Of a stretch of 64,000 bases of DNA, positions 12,700 through 19,958 are shown piece after piece. The DNA is from Pseudomonas sp. Bout1 (lineage in GTDB: Bacteria > Pseudomonadota > Gammaproteobacteria > Pseudomonadales > Pseudomonadaceae): assembly GCF_034314165.1 (NCBI RefSeq), contig NZ_JAVIWK010000001.1, positions 945,001 to 1,009,000 on the forward strand, written 5' to 3'. The notes under the pieces are model-generated. The model searched no databases. It was given only the letters and a program-made list of their open reading frames with translations, and was not told the DNA's origin. Numbering within the stretch: position 1 is the first letter of the stretch; each line of letters opens with the position of its first letter. The position numbers were made by a program, and so were the translations under genes.

Positions 12700-12758
12700 C
12701 GGAATGGCCGGCTGGTTAGCGATTAAAAGCGGCGATTGTACTGCATCGGTGCCGGGAT

Positions 12759-12767
12759 TTATCCACA
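12759..12767 (+). promoter_or_regulatory. Perfect DnaA box, upstream of mksF
   Basis: TTATCCACA matches the consensus DnaA 9-mer exactly. It lies 60 bp upstream of the mksF start in the mksF-holD divergent promoter region. Function is inferred from the sequence only. Confidence 0.6.
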
Positions 12768-12845
12768 GCCGGTCGTGAGGCGTTCAGCGGAACGATCAAC
12801 TGCGGGCGATCTTCGTCGAAGGGCGGTAGAATCCCCGTTCTTTAG

Positions 12846-12854
12846 TTATCCACA
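12846..12854 (+). promoter_or_regulatory. Perfect DnaA box, upstream of holD
   Basis: This is a second exact TTATCCACA in the same orientation, ending 12 bp before the proposed holD TTG start. DnaA bound here would be placed to interfere with or tune holD expression. Confidence 0.6.
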
Positions 12855-12866
12855 AGTGGCCGACCT

Positions 12867-13643
12867 TTGCTTATCGAGTCCCGACGTCGCGCTTACTTGA
12901 CCGCCATGCAGGTGGTCAACTGGCTGCCGCGCACTGAATTACCGTTCGCCGCGCCCTCGCGGCCCGAGCTGCTGGAGGCCCCGCAACCGTTCGAGGCTTT
13001 CCAGCCTTCGGGTGAGGAGGCGGCTGCGCCGGTGCCACTGGTCAAGCCTGTGGCCGAAACCCCGGTGGTGCGGCCAAAGGTCGAAGTCCCACGCCCGTCG
13101 CCGGTGGCCAAGCCAGTCGTCGCCGAAGAGGCGCCCGCCGTGGCCAAGGCCCCGGTGGTTCCGCCGCCGCGCTTTGCCTTGCAGTTGCTGCGGGCCGGGC
13201 GTTGCCTGTTGCTGGTGGAGTTACCCACAGGCGAGCGCTTCCAGACCCGCGACCCCGCGTATTTGCTGCTCAAAGACATGCTGCGCGCCGCCGGCCTGCC
13301 CGACAGCCCGCAAATTGTCGGTGAGCCGGTACGCTGGCCGCTGTTGGTGCGGGGCACCATGGACCAGGGCCCGGACGCTGCGCGGGATTTTGTGCAAGGT
13401 TTTGTGTCGGCGCGCCTGGAAGACGAACCCTGCGTGTGCCTGTGGCTGATCGGCCTGCCTGCCGTGCGGTTTGCCGGCGAAGCCAACGCCGAGGCCTGGT
13501 ACCGCGAACTGCAGGTCGAAGGCCTGGGCTGCGTCTGGGCCCTGCCGGGCCTGGAACTATTAATGGAAGAGCCACAGCGTAAGGCTGATGTCTGGCAAGC
13601 CATGCGCCGGCTGATGGCGCGCTGGAAAAGTACCGATGAGTGA
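12867..13643 (+). CDS. holD: Probable DNA polymerase III psi subunit (HolD)
   Basis: The 258-aa protein directly precedes rimI and overlaps it by 8 bp, the same order as holD-rimI in E. coli. The N-terminal stretch RRAYLTAMQVVNWLPR resembles the E. coli psi N-terminus, which contacts chi; a proline- and valine-rich linker (about residues 40-100) then leads to a conserved C-terminal domain. It is much longer than E. coli psi (137 aa). Psi links chi and SSB to the clamp loader. The start is TTG at 12867 (LIESRRRAYL); an ATG at 12906 would remove the psi-like N-terminus. The assignment leans on synteny, since sequence similarity is weak. Confidence 0.72.
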   Translation: MLIESRRRAYLTAMQVVNWLPRTELPFAAPSRPELLEAPQPFEAFQPSGEEAAAPVPLVKPVAETPVVRPKVEVPRPSPVAKPVVAEEAPAVAKAPVVPPPRFALQLLRAGRCLLLVELPTGERFQTRDPAYLLLKDMLRAAGLPDSPQIVGEPVRWPLLVRGTMDQGPDAARDFVQGFVSARLEDEPCVCLWLIGLPAVRFAGEANAEAWYRELQVEGLGCVWALPGLELLMEEPQRKADVWQAMRRLMARWKSTDE

Positions 13644-14088
13644 AGCTTTATCCTTCCGCCCGATGACCGAGGCGGACCTCGACGCTGTACTGAAGATCGA
13701 ATACGCAGCGTTCAGCCATCCCTGGACCCGCGGGATTTTTCTCGACGGGCTGGGCAAATACCAGATCTGGTTGATGTTCGAAGGTGAGCAGCAGGTGGGC
13801 CACGGCGTGGTGCAGATCATCCTTGATGAAGCACATTTGCTGAACATCACCGTCAAGCCGGAAAACCAGGGGCGTGGCCTGGGGTTGAGCCTGCTGGAGC
13901 ACCTGATGTCCCGGGCTTACGCGGCCAAGGCGCGGGAATGTTTCCTGGAGGTGCGCGACAGTAATACCGGCGCATTCCGGTTGTATGAGCGTTACGGTTT
14001 CAACGAGATTGGCCGTCGGCGGGATTATTACCCCGCCGTTGGTGGTCGTGAAGATGCGGTCGTGATGGCCTGCACCCTGGTGGATTGA
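13636..14088 (+). CDS. rimI: Ribosomal protein S18 alanine N-acetyltransferase RimI
   Basis: The 150-aa protein is a single GNAT domain. The acetyl-CoA-binding loop (Q-x-R-G-x-G-x-S, NQGRGLGLSLLEHL) lies near residues 76-89. The motif EVRDSNTGAFRLYERYGF near 105-122 is characteristic of RimI. It acetylates the N-terminal alanine of ribosomal protein S18. It overlaps holD by 8 bp, so the two are co-translated. Confidence 0.95.
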   Translation: MSEALSFRPMTEADLDAVLKIEYAAFSHPWTRGIFLDGLGKYQIWLMFEGEQQVGHGVVQIILDEAHLLNITVKPENQGRGLGLSLLEHLMSRAYAAKARECFLEVRDSNTGAFRLYERYGFNEIGRRRDYYPAVGGREDAVVMACTLVD

Positions 14089-14137
14089 TCCCAAAAGCTT
14101 CGCGGGCAACCTCGCCCCACATTGGAATGCGACCCAC

Positions 14138-14226
14138 TGTGGGAGCTGGCTTGCCTGCGATGGCATCCCCTCGGTCTCGCTGAGACACCGAGGCGCCTGC
14201 ATCGCGGGCAAGCCCGGCTCCCACAA
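14138..14226. repeat. Paired inverted REP elements
   Basis: GTGGGAGCTGGCTTGCCTGCGATG and an inverted copy (CATCGCGGGCAAGCCCGGCTCCCAC) face each other across about 40 bp, between the convergent rimI and the acidic-protein gene. Confidence 0.85.
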
Positions 14227-14258
14227 GGGGCATTTTTCACCGCTGGGTCTGTGTTGTG

Positions 14259-14663
14259 TCAGCGGTTGCCGTCTACTGGATCGATATCGGCCAACTCGGC
14301 CTCATCCAGGCCATTGCCGCCGCCGATCTCGTCTTCATCGACGATACTCAAATCGTAATCCGCCGGGTTGTCTTCACCCGCTTCCTGCGCATCGCGGGCG
14401 CCATCCTCATGGATCAGCGTTTCCGGGCTCATGTCATCATCGGTTGAGTCATGATCGTCGGTGGAGGCGCCGGTCATCCCGGCTTCGCGCACCCGTTCGT
14501 CGGGCATCAGGTGCTCGCGTTCGCGAAGCGGAATCTCATCGCCGATTTCCGCGGTCGGCTCCTCCTGGTCAAAATCCAGCTCGCGCATCTCGCCCATGCG
14601 ATCTTCATTGTCATCAATCGGTTCGGGCTGTGTAGCGCCGTAGGGACGTCGTGAATCAGTCAT
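14259..14663 (-). CDS. Highly acidic hypothetical protein
   Basis: The 134-aa protein is extremely rich in Asp and Glu, with clusters such as DDHDSTDDD. It has no hydrophobic segment or recognisable catalytic motif and is probably largely disordered. Orthologues appear to sit next to carbonic anhydrase and rimI in other pseudomonads, as I recall, sometimes annotated as a serine kinase/phosphatase; I see nothing in the sequence to support that name. It is divergent from can with a 151-bp promoter region between. Confidence 0.8.
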   Translation of the reverse strand: MTDSRRPYGATQPEPIDDNEDRMGEMRELDFDQEEPTAEIGDEIPLREREHLMPDERVREAGMTGASTDDHDSTDDDMSPETLIHEDGARDAQEAGEDNPADYDLSIVDEDEIGGGNGLDEAELADIDPVDGNR

Positions 14664-14814
14664 GGCGATTCCTCATACTGTGGGGCTTATAGTGTGTGGA
14701 CAGGCATGGCTCCCCAAGATTCAAGTAATTGCCAGCCGGCTATCTTTATTCCTGGCGTGACCCGGATGGGCGGTCGATTGTCAAAGCTGCGCATCATTCC
14801 TGAGGCTTTCCCTG

Positions 14815-15459
14815 ATGAACGAACTACAAGACCTGCTTGATAACAACGAACGCTGGGCGGATGCGATCAAACAGGAAGATCCCGAATTCTTCGCCAAGCT
14901 CGCCCGCCAGCAAACCCCGGAATACCTGTGGATCGGCTGCTCCGACGCCCGCGTACCGGCCAACGAGATCGTGGGCATGCTGCCGGGCGACCTGTTTGTG
15001 CACCGCAACGTGGCCAACGTGGTACTCCACACCGACCTCAATTGCCTGTCGGTGATCCAGTACGCGGTTGACGTGCTCAAGGTCAAACACATCCTGGTCA
15101 CCGGCCACTATGGCTGTGGCGGCGTGCGCGCCTCGATGCAGGACAACCAGTTGGGCCTGATCGACGGCTGGCTGCGCACCATCCGTGACCTGTATTACGA
15201 AAACCGCGACGTGCTGGCCCAGTTGCCCACGGAAGAGGAGCGCGTAGACCGCCTGTGCGAGCTGAACGTGATCCAGCAAGTGGCTAACGTCGGCCACACC
15301 AGCATTGTGCAAAACGCCTGGCATCGCGGGCAGAGCCTGTCGGTTCACGGCTGCATTTACGGGATCAAGGATGGTCGGTGGAAGAGCCTGAACACCACCA
15401 TCAGTGGTTTCGAGCAGTTGCCGCCGCAATACCGCCTGCGCCCGTTGGGTGCGGTCTAG
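14815..15459 (+). CDS. can: Beta-class carbonic anhydrase
   Basis: The 214-aa protein carries the beta-carbonic anhydrase zinc site: Cys in GCSDARVPANEIVG (about residues 42-55) with its catalytic Asp-Arg dyad, and the His/Cys pair of GHYGCGGV near residue 98. It interconverts CO2 and bicarbonate in the cytoplasm, supplying bicarbonate for carboxylases. Its length matches E. coli Can. It ends 4 bp inside the convergent SET-domain gene. Confidence 0.96.
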   Translation: MNELQDLLDNNERWADAIKQEDPEFFAKLARQQTPEYLWIGCSDARVPANEIVGMLPGDLFVHRNVANVVLHTDLNCLSVIQYAVDVLKVKHILVTGHYGCGGVRASMQDNQLGLIDGWLRTIRDLYYENRDVLAQLPTEEERVDRLCELNVIQQVANVGHTSIVQNAWHRGQSLSVHGCIYGIKDGRWKSLNTTISGFEQLPPQYRLRPLGAV

Positions 15460-15980
15460 GGGCTTTTGCGCTTGCGCCACTGCTCCATGAACTGTTGCCC
15501 CTCGGTATTCAGCGGCTCCTTCATGCCGGTGATCCACCCCCGGCAGTTGAGTTCGCCGCATTGGCAGCGAAACTGTCGGAACAACACGTCCTCGGTGTGG
15601 GCGTAATCCATGGTCAGCAGGGCGCCGGCAGGCACCTGTTGAACGGACCACAGTTCCAGGTACGTCATGTCGAGGAACGTGTTCGGGTTGCACGAGTGCG
15701 ACAGCAGGCCGCTGAACCACGGGTCGTACAAGTGGATGCGCGACGACATCTGCACCGTATGCAGGCGTCGTTCGCTCAACGCATAGCCGGACACCTTGGC
15801 GATGCACAGGCGGCTATCAAACGCGACACGTGTCTTGATCCCCTCGCCTGACCCCTCCCGGGTATGCACCACTTCATAGTCGCTCGCACGGGGGTAGCGC
15901 TGCTCGCCGAGCAGGGGCCCAAAGGGATAAAGGCAGTCACTCACAGCGGTTTTAGCCTTGTCCATGGCTTGAGTCTTCAT
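15456..15980 (-). CDS. SET-domain protein lysine methyltransferase-like protein
   Basis: The 174-aa protein shows SET-domain hallmarks: LSHSCNPNTFLD (equivalent of the SAM-binding NHSCxPN motif), then MDYAHTED (equivalent of the catalytic YxW/Y region), then a post-SET zinc-type CxCG...NCRG motif. Bacterial SET proteins methylate protein lysines; the substrate here is unknown. I chose the ATG at 15980 because GGAG lies 6 bp upstream on the minus strand; the frame opens further up at a TTG (16058). A perfect 16-bp-armed palindrome lies about 100 bp upstream. Confidence 0.82.
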   Translation of the reverse strand: MKTQAMDKAKTAVSDCLYPFGPLLGEQRYPRASDYEVVHTREGSGEGIKTRVAFDSRLCIAKVSGYALSERRLHTVQMSSRIHLYDPWFSGLLSHSCNPNTFLDMTYLELWSVQQVPAGALLTMDYAHTEDVLFRQFRCQCGELNCRGWITGMKEPLNTEGQQFMEQWRKRKSP

Positions 15981-16076
15981 AACTCTCCAGGAAGGGGCTG
16001 CATTGACCTGCCGTTGGTGTCTCGACTGCCAGTCTTGCAGCGGATGGGCGCGGCTCAAGACTCGCTGAAGTGGGAT

Positions 16077-16112
16077 CCAATTTCTACTGTCAAATCTGAC
16101 AGTAGAAATTGG
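16077..16112. promoter_or_regulatory. Perfect 36-bp palindrome upstream of the SET gene
   Basis: Arms CCAATTTCTACTGTCA and TGACAGTAGAAATTGG (16 bp, perfect) flank a 4-bp AATC centre. No T-tract follows on either strand, so an intrinsic terminator is unlikely. An operator for a dimeric or tetrameric repressor is the likeliest role. Confidence 0.6.
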
Positions 16113-16152
16113 CTATGTTTTATGTAGGAAAATGCCCTTCTTGCAGCCTGCG

Positions 16153-17322
16153 TCAAAGCTCCGGTGCATCAACCGACGGTGCGGGCGGTGCGCTTTTCAA
16201 TTGCCTCAGCTGAGTTTTGATCGCAGGTTGAGCGCATTTGGCGTTCGCTTGTTCGGGCGTCAGCTCGCGGATCGAGGTGTAGAACAGTTCGCAGGTCTGC
16301 TCCTTGCGCGTCACCTGCCACGTGTTCATGCAGCCTTTGAGTTGCACATTTGGATCGCTGGCGGGCTTCTGGCCCATCGCGGCTTGCCAGCAGGCGGCGC
16401 TTAAATCCTGGCCCATCACCTTTAAACCGGCCTCATCGGCCTTTTGCTCGTCACCCTCATATGTGTCGGGGTTGGCGGCATACCAGATGTAGCTCGGGTG
16501 ATTGGCGCCCAGCACGGCTACCTTGCTGCCATCGACCGGGCTGATCTGCGCCAGGCCCAACACCCCCACGGTTTGCCCGTATTGCTGCTTGATCCAGCTG
16601 CGCACCGGCGCCCCGAAGGCCACCATCGGCAAAGCGCCACCTGCGTGCAGGCTCAGTTCCTTGACCATGCGCGTCTGGTAGTCGGTGAAATAACCGTACA
16701 CGCCTTCCAGGTCCTTGCCCGCCGTAGCGGGGGCGGCGATCGGGGCAATGTCGATGATGGTCTGGTATTCCGGCGTCTGGGTTGCCGGGATGCCATTGGC
16801 GGTGAGCAAGGTTGCCCAGCGGTCGGTGGTGGCCGACTCCAGGTAATCCTGGAAATGGGTCAGCGAGTAATCCGGCGGGAAGTGCAGCAGTTCGATGCTC
16901 TTGCGGTTTTCCAGGGCCATGCCCAGGGGCAGGAACAGGTACCAGTTGAACTGCCACTTGCCATCACTATTGAGTTTGCTGGCGCCCTGGTAAGCCAGGT
17001 CTGCAGTGTCGAGCAAGGTGGTCAGCGGTTGGCCATAACCCTGCGGCACGCCGCTGAAGGTGGCAAGCACTTGGTCATGTTCGGTTTTGACGCTGACTTT
17101 CCCCCGGCTGTAACCATCGCGTTGCAGGCTCTGGTTGAGGTAGTGCTCGACGGTCTGTTCCAGCGTCCAGGGGCGAAAACACACGACGTTGCAATTGTTC
17201 GGGTAGGCGAACAACTGGGTGACCCGTTGCGGGGTACCCAGCGGTACGGTGATGTCAGCCTGTACGACCGCACTCAAGGTCAGTGCGGCCAGGGTGTAGG
17301 ACAACCTGGCGAGTTTAAACAT
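16153..17322 (-). CDS. Exported protein of unknown function
   Basis: The 389-aa protein begins with a signal peptide (MFKLARLSYTLAALTLSAVVQA, cleavage after about residue 22) and is expected in the periplasm or outside. It has several cysteines (for example NNCNVVCF near 43-50 and others in the last 90 residues) that could form disulfides. I do not recognise a family. It lies 122 bp downstream of the Tat-exported phosphatase on the same strand, so the two may be co-expressed. TraU-like conjugation proteins share some general features (N-terminal signal, many Cys), but no conjugation genes are nearby. Confidence 0.75.
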   Translation of the reverse strand: MFKLARLSYTLAALTLSAVVQADITVPLGTPQRVTQLFAYPNNCNVVCFRPWTLEQTVEHYLNQSLQRDGYSRGKVSVKTEHDQVLATFSGVPQGYGQPLTTLLDTADLAYQGASKLNSDGKWQFNWYLFLPLGMALENRKSIELLHFPPDYSLTHFQDYLESATTDRWATLLTANGIPATQTPEYQTIIDIAPIAAPATAGKDLEGVYGYFTDYQTRMVKELSLHAGGALPMVAFGAPVRSWIKQQYGQTVGVLGLAQISPVDGSKVAVLGANHPSYIWYAANPDTYEGDEQKADEAGLKVMGQDLSAACWQAAMGQKPASDPNVQLKGCMNTWQVTRKEQTCELFYTSIRELTPEQANAKCAQPAIKTQLRQLKSAPPAPSVDAPEL

Positions 17323-17444
17323 GGATGGTTCCCTGTCAGCGAAAGCCCGTCTGCGCGGGGTGAATGCCCACCCTCACACAGTAGCGGTTGACCGGGAAAA
17401 GCGCGTAGAAAAACTGCGCGCTTGTCGCTTTTGAGCAAAAGCGC

Positions 17445-19145
17445 CTACACCTTGAAGTGCAGCGCGTTGGTCAGGTCGCCCATGGGTTTCTGGCCGCGGG
17501 CGACCATCGACTCGTCCCGCAGCTTGATGCCGTCGAGTTTCTCCAGCTGGAACACCCGGGTGATCAGGCGCAGGATCGACGCGGTGTCGTACACCGTATG
17601 GTCCACCGTGCCCTTGCGCGCGAACGGTGAAATCACCAGCGCCGGGATGCGGGTGCCCGGGCCCCAGCGGTCGCCTTTTGGCGGGGCTACGTGGTCCCAC
17701 CAGCCGCCGTTTTCGTCGACGGTGATGATCACCACCATGTTTTTCCACTGCGGGCTTTCCTGCAGCATCTTAAGGGTGCGGGTGATATGCCGGTCGCCCG
17801 AGGCCACGTCGGCGTAACCGGCGTGCATGTTCAGGTTGCCCTGGGGCTTGTAGAAACTCACCGCCGGCAGTGTGCCTGCCTGGGCGTCGGCCATGAAGTG
17901 GTTGGTGCTCGGCTCATCACCCAGCCCGCCATCGCGCAGGCGCTTCTTGCGCTCTACCGGGTTTTGCGGGCCTTGCTGCTTGAAGTAGTTGAACGGCTGA
18001 TGGTGATACTGAAAGCTTGGGATCTTCGGAATCGCTAACGAATCCTTGTGCTCATCAATCGTTGCCTGCCAGGCGCCGCCGTACCAGGCCCAGTCGACGT
18101 TCTTCTTGGAGAGCTTGTCGCCGATATGTTCGTGGCTCTGTGGCACCAGTACGCTGGGCAGGTCGGGCTTGGCGTAGTCCGGGCGTTGCGGGTCGCGGAT
18201 CCAGGTGGGCCAGTAAGGCGGCGCCATGGTGTTCACTGCGTAGCCGTCGGGGGTCAGTGCGCTCGGGCCGAATTGCGGCGGGCCGGTCATGGCGCTGGCC
18301 GGGGATTTATCCAGTGGCTTGAGGCGCGTATCGGTCGGGTCGTCGCTTTGCAACGTGGCGATCTGCGACTTGGCCACCGAGTTGGCGGCGTCGGGGTAGA
18401 ACGGCACTTGGGCGCTGATCAGGTACTGGTGGTTGAGGTACGAACCGCCGAAGGCGCCCTGGAAGAAGTTGTCGCACAGCACAAATTCCTTGGCAACGTC
18501 CCACAAGCGCAGGGAGTAGCGCGTTTGCGAGTAATGGCCAAAGGTCAGCGCGCCCGAGTCGGCCCAGGCGACGAAGCGGTCATTCTTGCCGCCGTTAATT
18601 TGCATCTGGTTTTGATAGAACACGTGCCACAGGTCGCGGGTGATCAGGGCCAGCGGGAGGTCTTCAACGTCCGGGCCTTTCAACGCGAAAGGCGCGTTGG
18701 GCAGGTGTTCCTGGTATTGCGTGGCACTCGGGTAGACCACCCCGTCGATGGTCTGCGGGCCCAGTTGGGTCACGCCACCCCACACCTCAGGCAAGGTGTC
18801 CAACAGGCTGCCATCACGGTCATGCTGCTGGTAGTCGACAGGTTTGAGCGCGGAGAGTGGGCTTTCCACGCCGGGGAAATCGGCAAACAGATTGTTGAAG
18901 CTGCGGTTCTCGCCGTAGATCACCACCACGGTTTTCACGTTGTCGTGCAGGGCCTTGTCCAGTTCTGCAGGAGTCAGTTCGCGGTCGACCGGCGGGCCCG
19001 GCTGTTCAGCTGTGCCGCCGCAGGCGCTCAGGGTGGCTCCGACCCCCAGTACCGCCGCACCACCCAGAAAACGCCGACGGCTAGTGTCTATTGGCGGCTT
19101 TTCAGCATTATCGGAAGAAGGGCGATCTTGGTGCTCGTCACTCAT
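17445..19145 (-). CDS. Tat-exported acid phosphatase / phospholipase C family phosphoesterase
   Basis: The 566-aa protein has a twin-arginine signal (SRRRFLGGAAVLGVGATLSAC) whose end also resembles a lipobox. The phosphoesterase domain begins VVVIYGENRSFNNLF (near residues 72-86), where the metal-binding Glu-Asn and the nucleophile Ser sit. Further metal-binding motifs include SHEH and the C-terminal TVDENGGWWDHVAPP. This layout matches the AcpA-type acid phosphatases related to phospholipase C. It probably hydrolyses phosphate esters outside the cytoplasm. The substrate is not determinable here. Confidence 0.9.
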   Translation of the reverse strand: MSDEHQDRPSSDNAEKPPIDTSRRRFLGGAAVLGVGATLSACGGTAEQPGPPVDRELTPAELDKALHDNVKTVVVIYGENRSFNNLFADFPGVESPLSALKPVDYQQHDRDGSLLDTLPEVWGGVTQLGPQTIDGVVYPSATQYQEHLPNAPFALKGPDVEDLPLALITRDLWHVFYQNQMQINGGKNDRFVAWADSGALTFGHYSQTRYSLRLWDVAKEFVLCDNFFQGAFGGSYLNHQYLISAQVPFYPDAANSVAKSQIATLQSDDPTDTRLKPLDKSPASAMTGPPQFGPSALTPDGYAVNTMAPPYWPTWIRDPQRPDYAKPDLPSVLVPQSHEHIGDKLSKKNVDWAWYGGAWQATIDEHKDSLAIPKIPSFQYHHQPFNYFKQQGPQNPVERKKRLRDGGLGDEPSTNHFMADAQAGTLPAVSFYKPQGNLNMHAGYADVASGDRHITRTLKMLQESPQWKNMVVIITVDENGGWWDHVAPPKGDRWGPGTRIPALVISPFARKGTVDHTVYDTASILRLITRVFQLEKLDGIKLRDESMVARGQKPMGDLTNALHFKV

Positions 19146-19303
19146 TACTGGGGATCCCTACTGAATAGTTGTTGCAATATGTTTCGCGGAAACGGTATCA
19201 GCGGATTGTGACGGATGGAAGACACAAGCGGGATGACGCCAGCATGTTTACCCATCCCAAGCACTGCTAGACTGGCACGATATTGCATGCATCGAGGTGA
19301 ATC

Positions 19304-19594
19304 ATGAAACCTTCAACCGCCCTTGATCTCAAGAGAGTGGCCGTGCGTGAAGTGGTCGGGCGCTTTCGCACCTCCAATCCCAGGGTATTCGGCTCTGTTT
19401 TACTCGGTACCGACAAAGAGGGCAGCGATCTCGATTTGCTGGTTGATGCACTTCCGGGTACCACGCTTTTTGACCTTGGCGGGCTTCAAGTTGAGTTGGA
19501 GGATTTGTTGGGGGTCAACGTTGACCTGTTGACGCCTGGCGACCTGCCATTGAAGTTTCGTGCCCAAGTCTTGGCAGAGGCCAGGCCTGTATGA
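19304..19594 (+). CDS. mntA: MNT-type nucleotidyltransferase antitoxin (MntA-like)
   Basis: The 96-aa protein carries the minimal nucleotidyltransferase motif GSVLLGTDKEGSDLDLLVD (residues 30-48), with G-S and two active-site Asp residues in S-D-L-D. In HEPN-MNT pairs this enzyme neutralises the HEPN toxin, in studied cases by AMPylating it. A GAGGTGA ribosome-binding site precedes the ATG. Its TGA overlaps the next ATG (ATGA), so the pair is translationally coupled. Confidence 0.92.
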   Translation: MKPSTALDLKRVAVREVVGRFRTSNPRVFGSVLLGTDKEGSDLDLLVDALPGTTLFDLGGLQVELEDLLGVNVDLLTPGDLPLKFRAQVLAEARPV

Positions 19595-19935
19595 CGTCAA
19601 ATCGTATTGGTGATTACCTGGAGCACATACGCCAGGCATCATCTGACGCGATTACCTTTGTCGACGGTTTGAGCAAGCCTGAGTTTGTTGAAGACAAGCG
19701 TACTCAGCAAGCCGTGATCATGAGTTTGATCATCATCGGCGAAGCGTCGACCAAAATAATGGATCAACATCCAGAGTTTGCAGCTGCCCAACCGCAGGTG
19801 CCTTGGCGCAGTATGCGAGGGATGCGCAACCGGATTGCCCATGGTTACTTCGATATAAATCTTGAAGTGGTATGGGACACGGTCCAGCACGCGCTTCCTG
19901 AGCTGCTGAGCAACCTGCCAGCCGCACCCGCCTGA
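19591..19935 (+). CDS. hepT: HEPN-domain ribonuclease toxin (HepT-like)
   Basis: The 114-aa, all-helical protein has the HEPN RNase motif R-x4-H: RNRIAHGYF near residues 75-83, with the Tyr two residues after His that is the AMPylation site in characterised HepT toxins. It is DUF86-like. It is coupled by a 4-bp overlap to mntA. It would act as an RNase in the cytoplasm when not modified. Confidence 0.92.
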   Translation: MTSNRIGDYLEHIRQASSDAITFVDGLSKPEFVEDKRTQQAVIMSLIIIGEASTKIMDQHPEFAAAQPQVPWRSMRGMRNRIAHGYFDINLEVVWDTVQHALPELLSNLPAAPA

Positions 19936-19958
19936 AGAGCGGGTGCAGCTTCGGAAAA

